The translations under genes and the position numbers were made by a program. The notes under the pieces were generated by a model. That model had not been told where the DNA came from and searched no databases. It saw only the letters and a program-made list of their open reading frames with translations. 28,555 nucleotides of DNA from Proteiniphilum sp. UBA4084 (GTDB taxonomy: Bacteria > Bacteroidota > Bacteroidia > Bacteroidales > Dysgonomonadaceae): positions 6,921 through 35,475 of the forward strand of contig DFYK01000077.1 of assembly GCA_002383605.1 (NCBI GenBank), given 5' to 3'. This document shows, piece by piece, positions 1 through 8,160 of the stretch. The first letter of the stretch is position 1. Every line of letters begins with the position of its first letter.

Positions 1-362
1 TTCTTTACCTTGCCTTTTTCATCGGGAAGTTCTCCCAGTGAGTCGGCTTTCAGGTATGGCGTATAGGAGTCGTAGAGACCGTCGTACATGGTTTTATCGT
101 TTGCTGCCTTGCCGAGCATGGCATTCGTTCTTTCGTTATCGAAAGCCTTATTGCCAATGTCGCCCATTATCTTCCAGGTCTCCGCATCATTGGCCGTCTC
201 TGCATGGGTTGATGCTTGCTTGACCAGCGTACGGGCCTCATTTAAATCATTACGCCCCAATGCTCTTTTGGCGTCTTTTATTGCCGATTTTTGTGCAAAG
301 ATGCTCCCAGCAGAAAATACGGCAATCATAGTAAGGAATAAGATTCTTCTCATTTTACTCAT
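1..362 (-). CDS. TPR-type exported protein, N-terminal part (cut by window edge)
   Basis: Reading leftward from the ATG at 360-362 gives 120 codons that run off the window, so the C-terminus is missing. The protein starts MSKMRRILFLTMIAVFSAGS and continues to IFAQ, a hydrophobic signal peptide with likely cleavage after an Ala-Gln junction, as is usual in Bacteroidota. A second in-frame ATG at 351-353 could also be the start. The mature part is helical, with Ala/Asp/Asn-rich segments (KDAKRALGRNDLNEARTLV and a second helix pair with TWKIMGDIGNKA) spaced like tetratricopeptide repeats. From memory, exported TPR proteins often follow gyrA in Bacteroidales, and this gene lies 87 bases downstream of gyrA on the same strand. 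TPR proteins are protein-interaction scaffolds; no specific function can be given. The TPR call rests on helix pattern and context, not on a full repeat alignment. Confidence 0.65.
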   Translation of the reverse strand, partial: MSKMRRILFLTMIAVFSAGSIFAQKSAIKDAKRALGRNDLNEARTLVKQASTHAETANDAETWKIMGDIGNKAFDNERTNAMLGKAANDKTMYDGLYDSYTPYLKADSLGELPDEKGKVK

Positions 363-449
363 TGTTTAAATGTGATTAAATTGATTTTATTTCAAATTTA
401 CTTGTTATTGACTTTGACTGATAGATTACAAAAAGTTTAAAATGGAAAT

Positions 450-2990
450 TTATTCCTCGCCGTCGGATGTGTCATGTTGGTCGCCGGCTTCTTCAGATTC
501 AGATGGAATCTCCTCATCCAACTCCTCCCTGTTGACTTTGCAAACTGAAGCGATCTCATCGTTTCTTTTTTCCAAATTGATGAGGCGTACCCCCTGCGTA
601 GCCCGTCCCATGATGCGAATATCGGAAATATTCAGACGTATGGTAATGCCTGATTTGTTAATTATCATTAAATCATTATCGTCCGATACACTCTTGATAG
701 CCACAAGTTTGCCTGTTTTGTCTGTAACATTCAGTGTTTTAACACCTTTGCCCCCTCTACGGGTAATGCGATAGACCGCTTCCCCGTCTTCATCATCGAG
801 CCGGGTCCTTTTGCCGTAACCTTGTTCCGACACCACCATGATTGTATTTTCAGAACGTGGTTCCATACAAATCATGCCGATCACGCAATCTTCCCCGTCT
901 TCGTCGAGAGTCATCCCTCTCACACCGGTTGCAGTACGTCCCATCGGTCGCACATCTTCTTCCTGAAAGCGAATGGCACGTCCGTTTCGGTTTGCCATGA
1001 TTACATGCTGATTGCCACCAGTCAATCGTACCGATATCACCTGATCCTCTTCCCGGATGGTAATGGCATTCACCCCATTTTGTCTGGGTCTTGAGTATGC
1101 CTCGAGCAGGGTTTTTTTCACAACACCTTCTTTGGTACAGAAAAGCAGGTAGTGCGAATTGATGTATTCCTGATCTGTGAGTGTATCTACCCGCACAAAC
1201 GCCGTAACGCTGTCGTCCGGATCAATATTCAGCAGGTTTTGGATCGCCCTTCCTTTGGAGTTTTTTGTTCCCTCAGGGATTTCAAAAACACGCAGCCAGT
1301 AACATTTACCTTTTTGGGTAAAGAAAAGCATGTAGTTGTGTGTGGTGGCCGGGTAAATGTATTCCACGAAATCTTCCTCCCTGGTATCGCTCCCTTTAGC
1401 CCCTACTCCTCCCCGGTTCTGGGTATGAAAGTCTGTCAGCGGAGTCCGCTTAATATAGCCTAGGTGTGAGATGGTGATCACCATCTCGTCGTCGGCATAA
1501 AAATCTTCCGGATTCATCTCCTCGGAAGAGAAAATAATCTCGGAGCGACGGGCGTCGCCATACTTGTCGCGAATTTCAATCAGCTCATCCTTGATCACCT
1601 GCATGCGCAATCCCTCGTCGTTCAAAATCGCATTCAGACGCGCTATTAGCTTCTGTATCTCGTCGTATTCGGCATGGAGTTTATCCTGCTCCAGTCCCGT
1701 CAGCTGCCTTAACCGCATCTCCACAATTGCACGCGACTGTATGTCGCTGAGTGCAAAACGTTCCATCAGACGTTGAATAGCTTCCTGGGGTGTGGATGAA
1801 CCGCGAATGATGGCGATCACCTCATCGATGTTGTCCGATGCAATGATCAGTCCTTCGAGTATGTGAGCACGTTCCTCTGCCTTACGCAGTTCATAACGGG
1901 TACGACGGATGACCACGTCGTGCCGGTGATCCACGAACAGCTGGATCATCCGTTTGAGGGTCAGCAGTTCGGGTCGTCCCTTTACCAGCGCGATGTTATT
2001 CACGCTGAAAGAGGATTGCAATGCGGTGAGTTTATAAAGTTTGTTGAGTACGATGTTCGCGTTGCCATCACGTTTGATATCCACCACGATGCGCATGCCA
2101 TCGCGATCGGACTCATCATTGACATTGGAAATACCTTCGATCTTTTTTTCATTTACCAGATCGGCAATGTACTTGATGAGTTCGGCCTTATTCACCAGGT
2201 AGGGAATCTCGGAGATGACAATCTTGTCGTGTGTCTTTCCCGATTCAATCTCTGCTTTGCCACGCATCACAATGCGTCCCCTGCCTGTTTCAAATGCCTC
2301 TTCAACCCCTTTATAACCGTAAATGTAGGCGCCAGTGGGGAAGTCGGGAGCTTTGATATAATGCATCAAACCCTTGGTGTCGATCTCGTTATCATCGATA
2401 TAAGCGATGATGCCATTCACACACTCTGTGAGATTGTGGGGTGCCATATTGGTAGCCATCCCGACCGCAATACCCGATGATCCGTTCATCAGCAGGTTGG
2501 GAATGCGGGTGGGAAGCACGGTGGGCTCCTGCAGGGTATCGTCGAAATTCAGTTGAAAATCGACCGTCTCCTTGTCTATGTCCCGCAACATCTCTTCCGC
2601 GAGCCTGTTCAGCCTTGCCTCGGTATAACGCATGGCTGCGGGACTATCACCATCCACACTACCCATGTTTCCCTGGCCGTCAACCAGCGTGTAGCGCATG
2701 CTCCACTCCTGCGCCAGTCGCACCATCGCGCCATATACGGAGGAGTCGCCGTGTGGGTGATACTTACCCAATACTTCACCGACGATTCTGGCCGATTTCT
2801 TGTGGGGTTTGTCGGGGGTGTTGCCCAGTTCCGACATACCGAATAAAATGCGGCGGTGCACCGGTTTAAAGCCATCACGCACATCGGGCAGGGCGCGGGA
2901 AACGATCACCGACATCGAATAATCGATGTACGATGATTTCATTTCATCTTCGATATTAATCTTGATGATTCTGTCTTCCTGATCAATCAT
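450..2990 (-). CDS. gyrA: DNA gyrase subunit A
   Basis: This is the breakage-reunion subunit of DNA gyrase, which introduces negative supercoils with GyrB using ATP. The 846 residues are full length. The N-terminal winged-helix/TOPRIM-partner domain carries the signature DGFKPVHRRILF (about 40-50) and the catalytic Tyr122 in AAMRYTE, at the same number as in E. coli. The quinolone-determining loop reads HGDSSVYG (80-87): Ser83 is kept, and position 87 is Gly where E. coli has Asp. A coiled-coil tower follows, then the C-terminal beta-pinwheel with a GyrA box RRGGKG at 744-749. The last about 25 residues are an acidic Glu/Asp/Ser tail. gyrB is not in the window, which is common. The gene lies between a strong terminator behind secA and a TPR gene 87 bases downstream. 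I found no exact TAnnTTTG box in its upstream gap. Confidence 0.98.
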   Translation of the reverse strand: MIDQEDRIIKINIEDEMKSSYIDYSMSVIVSRALPDVRDGFKPVHRRILFGMSELGNTPDKPHKKSARIVGEVLGKYHPHGDSSVYGAMVRLAQEWSMRYTLVDGQGNMGSVDGDSPAAMRYTEARLNRLAEEMLRDIDKETVDFQLNFDDTLQEPTVLPTRIPNLLMNGSSGIAVGMATNMAPHNLTECVNGIIAYIDDNEIDTKGLMHYIKAPDFPTGAYIYGYKGVEEAFETGRGRIVMRGKAEIESGKTHDKIVISEIPYLVNKAELIKYIADLVNEKKIEGISNVNDESDRDGMRIVVDIKRDGNANIVLNKLYKLTALQSSFSVNNIALVKGRPELLTLKRMIQLFVDHRHDVVIRRTRYELRKAEERAHILEGLIIASDNIDEVIAIIRGSSTPQEAIQRLMERFALSDIQSRAIVEMRLRQLTGLEQDKLHAEYDEIQKLIARLNAILNDEGLRMQVIKDELIEIRDKYGDARRSEIIFSSEEMNPEDFYADDEMVITISHLGYIKRTPLTDFHTQNRGGVGAKGSDTREEDFVEYIYPATTHNYMLFFTQKGKCYWLRVFEIPEGTKNSKGRAIQNLLNIDPDDSVTAFVRVDTLTDQEYINSHYLLFCTKEGVVKKTLLEAYSRPRQNGVNAITIREEDQVISVRLTGGNQHVIMANRNGRAIRFQEEDVRPMGRTATGVRGMTLDEDGEDCVIGMICMEPRSENTIMVVSEQGYGKRTRLDDEDGEAVYRITRRGGKGVKTLNVTDKTGKLVAIKSVSDDNDLMIINKSGITIRLNISDIRIMGRATQGVRLINLEKRNDEIASVCKVNREELDEEIPSESEEAGDQHDTSDGEE

Positions 2991-3114
2991 ATTAAAATGT
3001 GATTATTCTCTTCAATAATTTTATTATATGCAGCTCACTATCAGGTAAATAATTGTTTTCAAATTTTTACCTTTTCACTACACTAAGATACTGCTTTCCT
3101 TTGAATTTAACAAA

Positions 3115-3143
3115 AAAACAGAGAGACAATTGCTCTCTGTTTT
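3115..3143 (-). terminator. Intrinsic terminator of secA
   Basis: A perfect 11-bp stem (3115-3125 pairing with 3133-3143) encloses a 7-base loop. Read on the minus strand, the hairpin AAAACAGAGAG/CTCTCTGTTTT runs directly into a U-rich stretch (complement of the A-run at 3112-3118). It starts 9 bases after the secA stop codon and separates secA from gyrA, so gyrA should have its own promoter in 2991-3110. Confidence 0.9.
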
Positions 3144-3151
3144 AATCTTTT

Positions 3152-6100
3152 TTATGTGGTTGATTGTCCGTGACAATTTTTGTATTTTTTCCCGCTTCCA
3201 CAAGGACAGGGATCGTTGCGTCCCACCTTTTTTTCCACGCGGATCGGCTCCAGTTTCTGTGGTTGTCGCGGCGGCTGCGCTCCGTTATTCTCTCCCCTTC
3301 CAGGTGCGAGACTTTCGGTATCATCTTTTTGGGTACGGTAACGGCTGTAATCTGTCTTTTGCTCCGGAGCAGCCTGACGTACTCCGGCAGGATCCTGCAC
3401 CGGTATCTGGCCCCTCATGAGGATAGAAACAGCTTTCGAATTCACATCGTTGATCATTTCCCGGAAAAGATTGAATGACTCCAACTTGTAGATCAGTAAC
3501 GGATCTTTCTGCTCATAGCTGGCATTCTGTACAGATTGCCGCAATTCATCCATTTCGCGCAGGTGCTCTTTCCAGTCTTCGTCGATGGTGTGTAGCAGGA
3601 TCGACTTTTCAAAGGCCTTTACCAACGCCTTGGAGTTTGTTTCATAGGCCTCCTTCAGGTTGCAGGCAATGTTATAAACTCTTTTTCCGTCGGTAATGGG
3701 AATGAGAATATTTTCATACATGGCCCCCTGATTTTCATAAACCTGCTTAATGACCGGTTGGGCTATTTCCGCCAACCTTTCTGTCTTCCGTTTAAATGTT
3801 TCAAACGCTTTTTCCGTGACAGCCTCCACCTGTTCCTGCTGTTTGAGTCCTTTCATATCAATCTCCTTGAAAGGAACCTCAAGCGCCATCACGCGTAACA
3901 GCTCGAGTTTCATGCCCTGATAATCATCTTCGTTTGATTCCACGATGTTACGGGCAGTCTCCGTGATCATGCCGGCTACATCATTGTCTATTCGTTCCCC
4001 CATCAGCGCGTGGCGACGTCGTTTATAGATCACCTCCCGCTGTGAGTTCATCACGTCATCGTACTCCAGCAAACGTTTTCGAATGCCGAAGTTATTTTCC
4101 TCCACCTTTTTCTGTGCACGTTCCACCGACTTGCTCAACATGCTGTGCTCCAGTACATCACCCTCCTTGAATCCCATCCGGTCCATCAACCCGGCAATGC
4201 GTTCGGTGGCAAAGAGCCGCATCAGATCGTCCTCCAGTGAGACAAAAAAGACCGATGAGCCTGGATCACCCTGGCGTCCTGCACGTCCGCGTAGCTGCCT
4301 GTCCACACGGCGCGATTCGTGCCGTTCCGTCCCAATAATGGCCAAACCGCCCGCGGACTTTACTTCAGGCGAAAGCTTGATGTCGGTACCGCGACCAGCC
4401 ATGTTGGTGGCAATGGTCACCACGCCGCTTTGCCCTGCGTTGGCTACAATCTCGGCCTCTCGCTGGTGAAGCTTGGCATTCAGCACATTGTGTTTTATTT
4501 TTCGCAGCGCAAGCATGCGGCTCAGCAACTCGGAGATTTCCACGGAAGTAGTACCCACCAGTACCGGGCGACCGGCATTGATAAGTTTCTCTATCTCTTC
4601 GATGACAGCGGTATATTTTTCACGCTTCGTCTTATAAATGCGGTCATTCTGGTCGTCGCGGACAATCGGCTTGTTGGTCGGTATGACCACCACATCCAGC
4701 TTGTAGATATCCCAGAATTCACCCGCTTCGGTTTCGGCAGTACCGGTCATACCGGCCAGCTTGCCGTACATACGGAAAAAATTCTGCAGGGTAATGGTGG
4801 CAAATGTTTGCGTGGCAGCCTCTACCTTCACCCGTTCCTTTGCTTCGATGGCCTGATGCAGGCCGTCGGAGTAACGGCGGCCTTCCATCACACGCCCGGT
4901 CTGCTCGTCTACGATCTTCACCTTGTTGTCGATCACCACATACTCGTCGTCCTTATCAAAAAGAGTATATGCTTTCAATAGCTGGTTTACGGTATGCACC
5001 CGCTCAGACTTGATGGCGTAGTTCTGCAACAGCTCGTCTTTTTTTACGGCTTTCTCCTCATCGGTGCCGGCTGAATGTTCCAGTTCCGACAACTGGGAAG
5101 CGATATCGGGCAAAATGAAGAACTGGGGGTCGTCCGATTTGCCGGTCAGCATGTCAATCCCCTTATCGGTCAGTTCGATGCTGTGCTGTTTCTCGTCGAT
5201 CACAAAATAGAGCGGGTCGGTCGCTATGTGCATATTGCGCATCTGCTCCTGCATATAAAATGCTTCGGTCTTGAGCATGGCGGCCCTTACACCCTGCTCA
5301 CTGAGAAACTTGATCAGTGGCTGATATTTAGGCATCCCTTTGTAAGAGCGGAAAAGCAGCAGGGCGCCTTCTTCCTGTTCTTTCGGATCGGATGAAGTCA
5401 TCTTGGATTTTGCTTCAGCCAGCAGGCGTGTCGTAAAGTCACGCTGGGCCTTCACAATTACCTCCACGCGGGGGCGGAAGAGATCAAAAAGCTGGTCGTC
5501 ACCCTTGGGCACCGGCCCGGAGATGATCAACGGAGTACGTGCATCGTCAATCAGTACGGAGTCCACCTCATCTACGATGGCATAGTTGTGTTTCCGCTGC
5601 ACCAGATCTTTGGGCGAGACAGCCATGTTGTCGCGCAGGTAATCGAAACCAAACTCGTTGTTGGTACCAAAGGTGATGTCTGCTTCGTAGGCTTTGCGGC
5701 GGGCATCGGAGTTGGGTTCATGCTTGTCGATGCAATCGACAGAGAGACCGTGAAACATGTACATCGGTCCCATCCACTCAGAGTCACGCTTCGACAGGTA
5801 ATCGTTCACCGTCACCACATGTACACCTTGATGTGTGAGGGCATTCAGGAACACCGGTAGCGTAGCGACCAGCGTCTTTCCTTCACCCGTGGCCATCTCG
5901 GCAATCTTCCCCTGATGCAGCACCACGCCGCCGAAGAGCTGTACATCATAATGGATCATGTCCCATATGATCTCGTTGCCACCAGCTACCCAGTGGTTCT
6001 GATAGATGGCCTTCTCGCCCTCAATGCGGACAAAATCGTGCGAAGCAGCCAAATCACGGTCGAAGCTGGTTGCTGTAACTATGATTTCATTATTTTCTGT

Positions 6101-6463
6101 GAAGCGCCGTGCGGTTTCTTTCATGATGGAGAAAGCATCCGGCAGTATTTCATTCAGTGCCTTCTCATATTTTTCGGTGATATCTTTCTCCAGCTTGTCG
6201 ATCTGATTCCAGACGGCTTCACGCTCATCCAGGTCGACCTCTTCCATGCCGGTTTTCAGTTTCTCAATCTCCTCCCTTTCCGTTGTTACCTGCTCCCGGA
6301 TAAAATTTTCCAGTTCTTTGGTCCTTTCGCGAAGACCGTCGTTTGAAAGCTGTTCAATGGCAGCGTAAGCTTCCTTGACCCGCTTTACAACCGGATTTAT
6401 TTCGTTCAGGTCACGTTGAGCCTTGTTACCGAATATTTTTGAAATGATGTCGTTAAATCCCAT
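3152..6463 (-). CDS. secA: Preprotein translocase ATPase SecA
   Basis: SecA is the motor ATPase that pushes unfolded preproteins through the SecYEG channel. This copy has 1103 residues against 901 in E. coli. Walker A is MATGEGKT (about 190-196), the DEAD-type Walker B is VDEVDSVLIDD (about 297-307), and the helicase-like arginine region is QLRGRAGRQGDPG. The C-terminus has the zinc-binding SecB/lipid tail NDPCPCGSGKKYKNCHG after a Pro/Gln-rich linker. The extra length is mainly two N-terminal insertions relative to E. coli: a charged coiled-coil at about 58-102 and a segment at about 121-167 just before DVQLFGG. As far as I recall, both are usual in Bacteroidota. The gene follows the phosphatase-like gene by 86 bases on the same strand and ends in a strong terminator, so it is probably the last gene of the lnb group, perhaps with a further internal promoter. 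Confidence 0.98.
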   Translation of the reverse strand: MGFNDIISKIFGNKAQRDLNEINPVVKRVKEAYAAIEQLSNDGLRERTKELENFIREQVTTEREEIEKLKTGMEEVDLDEREAVWNQIDKLEKDITEKYEKALNEILPDAFSIMKETARRFTENNEIIVTATSFDRDLAASHDFVRIEGEKAIYQNHWVAGGNEIIWDMIHYDVQLFGGVVLHQGKIAEMATGEGKTLVATLPVFLNALTHQGVHVVTVNDYLSKRDSEWMGPMYMFHGLSVDCIDKHEPNSDARRKAYEADITFGTNNEFGFDYLRDNMAVSPKDLVQRKHNYAIVDEVDSVLIDDARTPLIISGPVPKGDDQLFDLFRPRVEVIVKAQRDFTTRLLAEAKSKMTSSDPKEQEEGALLLFRSYKGMPKYQPLIKFLSEQGVRAAMLKTEAFYMQEQMRNMHIATDPLYFVIDEKQHSIELTDKGIDMLTGKSDDPQFFILPDIASQLSELEHSAGTDEEKAVKKDELLQNYAIKSERVHTVNQLLKAYTLFDKDDEYVVIDNKVKIVDEQTGRVMEGRRYSDGLHQAIEAKERVKVEAATQTFATITLQNFFRMYGKLAGMTGTAETEAGEFWDIYKLDVVVIPTNKPIVRDDQNDRIYKTKREKYTAVIEEIEKLINAGRPVLVGTTSVEISELLSRMLALRKIKHNVLNAKLHQREAEIVANAGQSGVVTIATNMAGRGTDIKLSPEVKSAGGLAIIGTERHESRRVDRQLRGRAGRQGDPGSSVFFVSLEDDLMRLFATERIAGLMDRMGFKEGDVLEHSMLSKSVERAQKKVEENNFGIRKRLLEYDDVMNSQREVIYKRRRHALMGERIDNDVAGMITETARNIVESNEDDYQGMKLELLRVMALEVPFKEIDMKGLKQQEQVEAVTEKAFETFKRKTERLAEIAQPVIKQVYENQGAMYENILIPITDGKRVYNIACNLKEAYETNSKALVKAFEKSILLHTIDEDWKEHLREMDELRQSVQNASYEQKDPLLIYKLESFNLFREMINDVNSKAVSILMRGQIPVQDPAGVRQAAPEQKTDYSRYRTQKDDTESLAPGRGENNGAQPPRQPQKLEPIRVEKKVGRNDPCPCGSGKKYKNCHGQSTT

Positions 6464-6549
6464 ATTCTGTTGTGTATGTTGTCTTTATTTATTGCGGAAA
6501 ACATCCATTGCATCCGCTGTTGAATAATCTCATTTTTGATTGTTCACTG

Positions 6550-8133
6550 TTAAAACAGTTCCTTCAGAATTTCTCCGCGGGCAGCATTGGGAGCCCTTAT
6601 GCGCAGACGGTAAGCTACGCTGGGAGCTATCTCTGTGGCATCGATGGTTCGTTCAATCTTTTCGGGTTTGATGTCGCTGCCAAAGAAGATTACCGGGGAG
6701 ACAACGGCATTGTGCCGTACCCGGTGTGTATCGGGAGACTGCGGCTCGATCCCCCGCCAGCCCGGCTGTAATTCCAGGAACAGGTCACCCGATATCCCTT
6801 TATAATAGCCATTCCGGTAAAACTGTACATTTGCGTTATACGCACCGTGCAGCATCTGATGCGAAGTGATCACATCCTGTACACCGGCGGACTGGACAAG
6901 GAACTCGGCAGCTTTTTGTTGAAACTCTGCCAGATCAATTTTCTTGTCTTCGAGCAGTTTCCTGTCAAAAAAGATTTGTCCATCGTAATATTTTTTTATC
7001 CATTGCTCCCGGCCATAGAGTGCCATCAGGTACATGTTAAGTAGTGCCTGGCTTCGGTCGGGATAAAAATCGCCGCCCGCCGTGAGCATGCCATCGGGAA
7101 GAAGCTCCTGTTCTACGAAGTAGCCGGTAGAAACCACAAAGATCAACGCATTCCTGATTCCTACGGTCGCCTCAATGGCATCCAGCAATCTACCCAGTTC
7201 CTGATCAAGACGATGATAGGTATCCTGGATCTCTACTGAGTAATTCTGATCAAGTGCTTTCTCAAAATTCCCCGCGTAGAAAGTGAGCGCAAGGTAATCG
7301 GGATTCATCCTCTTTCCAAGAGAACCCGACTCCAGCATTCTGATGGCCATATCGTTCACCTCCTTGTTTACGTAGGGAGACTGCTTGAACAAACGAATAT
7401 TGTCTTTTTTGTTCTGCCCCAGGAAGTGCTGAAAGCTATACCGGTTTATCGTGTAAGGAAAAGCATTGTATCTTGATATGTCGATGGCCGGACGCCAGGT
7501 GATGCTGGCTATCGCATTTGAAAGTGACTGGGCACTGCGGTTGTGCTGATCCACAATCAGCTGTTTGTTGCGGTAGAAGGTGGTGGTAGCCCATTTGCCT
7601 GTTACATCCTCAATCCAGTAGGCACCTCCGGCGGCATGCCCTCCGGAGGCAAGTGCCTGTGAAGCGTCGGGTGCAAAAGCATAAATATCGGATTGTCCAC
7701 CGGATGCAATCTTCAGTTCATCGGCAATTGTGGAAACCTTTATTGGAAGGGGAGATCTCTTGTCGGACGTGAAATTGCCCAGGTAGTTGTCATCAAAAAA
7801 GGAAGATTCTTCCCTGTTCAGGTTTACCATGTATCTGTTTTCTGCCGTGATACCATGATAGGAAGGGTTGGCACCGGTAAAAATGGTGGTGATGGCGGAG
7901 GCTTTGTCCGGCTTCGGGAAATCGTAGAATACGTTATTATATACCAATCCATTGGAAAGCAGCCGATTGAATCCCTTCTGTCCGAAAGTTTGTTTAAACA
8001 TCTCCAGATAATCGCCCCGAAACTGGTCGATGGTGATTGCCACGACCAGCTTTGGGACCTCCGGTGTAGCATGTTGTGCAGTAAGCGTGGCGACCGAAAA
8101 GAGAGCCACCAAAGAAGATAATATCCTGATCAT
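6550..8133 (-). CDS. Exported alkaline-phosphatase-fold protein, probably catalytically inactive
   Basis: The 527-residue protein has a signal peptide (MIRILSSLVALFSVATLTAQ) and the overall pattern of the type I phosphodiesterase/alkaline phosphatase family related to PafA: VVAITIDQFRGDYL near the start, FTGANPSYHGIT, GGHAAGGAYW, DTYHRLDQELGRLLDAI and the C-terminal VIFFG..IKPEKI..TIDATEIAPSV. The active-site positions are nearly all replaced. By eye against PafA, the metal ligand Asp38 is kept (Asp36 here), but nucleophile Thr79 is Lys77, Asn100 is Glu98, the Lys162/Arg164 pair becomes Asp156/Ser158, ligands Asp305/His309 become Asn289/Ala293, and Asp352/His353 become Gly337/Tyr338. The fold is therefore clear while phosphatase activity is doubtful. 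It sits 27 bases after lnb and 86 before secA on the same strand. Frame and length are intact, so this is a pseudoenzyme candidate, not a decayed gene. Confidence 0.85.
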   Translation of the reverse strand: MIRILSSLVALFSVATLTAQHATPEVPKLVVAITIDQFRGDYLEMFKQTFGQKGFNRLLSNGLVYNNVFYDFPKPDKASAITTIFTGANPSYHGITAENRYMVNLNREESSFFDDNYLGNFTSDKRSPLPIKVSTIADELKIASGGQSDIYAFAPDASQALASGGHAAGGAYWIEDVTGKWATTTFYRNKQLIVDQHNRSAQSLSNAIASITWRPAIDISRYNAFPYTINRYSFQHFLGQNKKDNIRLFKQSPYVNKEVNDMAIRMLESGSLGKRMNPDYLALTFYAGNFEKALDQNYSVEIQDTYHRLDQELGRLLDAIEATVGIRNALIFVVSTGYFVEQELLPDGMLTAGGDFYPDRSQALLNMYLMALYGREQWIKKYYDGQIFFDRKLLEDKKIDLAEFQQKAAEFLVQSAGVQDVITSHQMLHGAYNANVQFYRNGYYKGISGDLFLELQPGWRGIEPQSPDTHRVRHNAVVSPVIFFGSDIKPEKIERTIDATEIAPSVAYRLRIRAPNAARGEILKELF

Positions 8134-8160
8134 TATAATTAATACCTGTCGTTTACCGAT

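Noticed and set aside
1863..2480. 205-codon plus-strand frame inside gyrA
   Set aside because: Fully antisense to conserved GyrA sequence; composition is that of a shadow frame.
4319..4981. 220-codon plus-strand frame inside secA
   Set aside because: Fully antisense to conserved SecA sequence and without recognisable domains.
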